DNA from: Lachnospiraceae bacterium
Lineage (GTDB): Bacteria > Bacillota > Clostridia > Lachnospirales > Lachnospiraceae
Assembly (NCBI GenBank): GCA_017964055.1
Contig: JAGCSS010000264.1
Coordinates: forward strand, 1-8,144
Length of the DNA stretch: 8,144 nt
Direction of reading: 5' to 3'
Position 1 is the first letter of the stretch. Every line of letters begins with the position of its first letter. A model generated the notes under the pieces. It had not been told where the DNA came from. It made no database searches and was given only the letters and a program-made list of their open reading frames with translations. The position numbers were made by a program, and so were the translations under genes. This document shows, piece by piece, positions 7,065 to 8,144 of the stretch.

Positions 7065-7069
7065 CAGTT

Positions 7070-7074
7070 CCTCC
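7070..7074 (-). promoter_or_regulatory. Ribosome binding site that decides the kinase start
   Basis: GGAGG on the minus strand lies 5 bases before the ATG at 7064 and inside the first codons of the alternative start at 7076, for which no site is visible. This favours the shorter protein. Confidence 0.7.
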
Positions 7075-7095
7075 ATCGGTAAGCAGCTAAATTAC

Positions 7096-8144
7096 TCAGA
7101 AACCTATCTTCTTGCGGTCGCCGATCTTTTCGCTGAATTCCCTGTCAAGCGATGCGGCGGTAAAGTCATCTTTTTTCAGTATAAAATCGCTCCTGCCCTC
7201 AAGCGAAGCCCTGAGTGCCGCCTTTGACCAGGTACGCTCGTAAAGGTTTCTCACAAAGCGGGCGTTCGAGAACTCGCGTGCCTCCATGTACTCGTCGGTA
7301 AGCGCCATGAAATATAACTTTGCCTCCGCTTCGAGGTCCTCGGTATAAGCGAAATGCTTCTTAACCATCAGCATGAATATCTCGAACAGCTGCTCTCTCG
7401 TATAATTCTCAAAATGAAGCATGATCGGCATACGGCTCCTCAGGCCCTCGTTCATCTTCATCAGATTGTCCATATCGTCGGTATAGCCCGCCATGACAAC
7501 GAGCATGTCATCGCGGTGGTTTTCCATCTCAGCCACCAGTGTCGTGATGGCCTCCCTGCCGTAGTCGTTGTTTCCGGGCCCGCCGTCGCTGTAGAGCGCG
7601 TAAGCCTCATCGATAAAGAGCACCGAACCGTACGCGTCACGGCAGATCGACGCGGTCTTTACCGCTGTCTGACCGACATATTCCGCAACGAGATCGCGGC
7701 CCGAATACTCGAAGAAGCCACCCTTTCTGAGTATCCCCTCTTCGCGGAATATCTCGCCGAGGATCCTCGCGACCGTAGTCTTGCCGGTACCCGGAGCGCC
7801 CGTAAATCTCATATGTATGCAGGGTCTGTCAAGCTTTTCGTTGCCGACCGAGACCTTTACCTGCGCAACTATCTCTTTTACTCTCTCGATGATCTTTTCC
7901 ATGCCGATCATCTCTTCGAGAGCGGCATAGCCCTTAGAGTACGATCTGCCGAAAGCCACTACTTCCTTAACATCCCCGGCATCGAGACATTCCGCGTCTG
8001 TCTGCTCGCCGCCGTCGAGGACATCGGCTTCTTTGCCCGCCTTTTTAAACAGCATCTCGATCGCGATCTTTTCCGCGGTCTTAAAGCCGTAAAAACGTCC
8101 GTCCCTCTTTTCGTCGTGTACCTTGTCGCGGATCACCGGAACAA
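7096..8144 (-). CDS. AAA+ ATPase, CbxX/CfxQ (SpoVK-like) type, 5' end missing
   Basis: The frame is open to the right edge, so the N-terminus is probably outside; residue numbers count from a GTG at 8136, which has no visible ribosome binding site. The AAA+ module contains Walker A GAPGTGKTT (113-121), Walker B SVLFIDEAYAL (171-181), a sensor-1 strand MLVVMAGYT (211-219), the arginine-finger segment NEGLRSR (229-235) and a sensor-2 helix NARFVRNLYERT (291-302). The LFIDEAYAL and AGYTDDM wording is characteristic of the CbxX/CfxQ family, whose best-known member remodels RuBisCO; Firmicutes carry many members of unknown target. About 80 residues precede the module and may be the end of another AAA or adaptor domain in a larger multi-domain protein. 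It is the first visible gene of the operon, followed by the histidine kinase. The client protein is unknown. Confidence 0.88.
   Translation of the reverse strand, partial: VPVIRDKVHDEKRDGRFYGFKTAEKIAIEMLFKKAGKEADVLDGGEQTDAECLDAGDVKEVVAFGRSYSKGYAALEEMIGMEKIIERVKEIVAQVKVSVGNEKLDRPCIHMRFTGAPGTGKTTVARILGEIFREEGILRKGGFFEYSGRDLVAEYVGQTAVKTASICRDAYGSVLFIDEAYALYSDGGPGNNDYGREAITTLVAEMENHRDDMLVVMAGYTDDMDNLMKMNEGLRSRMPIMLHFENYTREQLFEIFMLMVKKHFAYTEDLEAEAKLYFMALTDEYMEAREFSNARFVRNLYERTWSKAALRASLEGRSDFILKKDDFTAASLDREFSEKIGDRKKIGF

Overview
The window looks like a chromosomal segment of an anaerobic Firmicute, most likely of the Lachnospiraceae (Butyrivibrio and its relatives). This is judged from protein style and families, not from a search. 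The clues are an SPFH protein of the YdjI type, a small Cys4 acidic protein resembling the Lachnospiraceae family I remember as DUF6472, a YgiQ-type radical SAM protein, strong AGGAG/GGAGG ribosome binding sites, and base composition that by eye is near half G+C. All supported genes lie on the minus strand, so the window reads from right to left. No tRNA, rRNA, CRISPR array, insertion sequence or phage gene was seen.

Right part (8144 to about 1363): an apparent five-gene operon with very tight spacing. It begins with a CbxX/CfxQ-type AAA+ ATPase cut by the window edge. Next comes a seven-helix membrane hybrid histidine kinase with its own receiver domain. A YgiQ-family radical SAM protein follows, coupled to the kinase by start/stop overlap or near-abutment. 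Then come a 64-residue Cys4 protein and a 493-residue TIM-barrel protein with a GH26/clan GH-A-like catalytic signature and no signal peptide. The run ends in a strong intrinsic terminator whose stem contains the last stop codon. The operon's promoter is outside the window. No response regulator or transporter is present, and the genes share no obvious pathway, so the grouping may be housekeeping or loosely regulatory.

Left part (about 1303 to 1): two genes, each with a recognisable sigma-A promoter with a 17-base spacer. The first is a 172-residue XRE-type helix-turn-helix protein with a CX3CX3C motif just after the DNA-binding domain. The second is an SPFH-domain protein whose 3' end lies beyond position 1. 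The SPFH gene has a consensus-like promoter, a GNRA-capped hairpin at the predicted 5' end of its mRNA, a strong ribosome binding site and a codon choice that differs from its neighbours. Together these suggest high expression.

Nothing here is clearly a new defence or mobile system. The most open questions are the cytoplasmic GH26-like protein with its unassigned C-terminal domain, the Cys4 protein beside the radical SAM gene, and the cysteine motif in the XRE protein.
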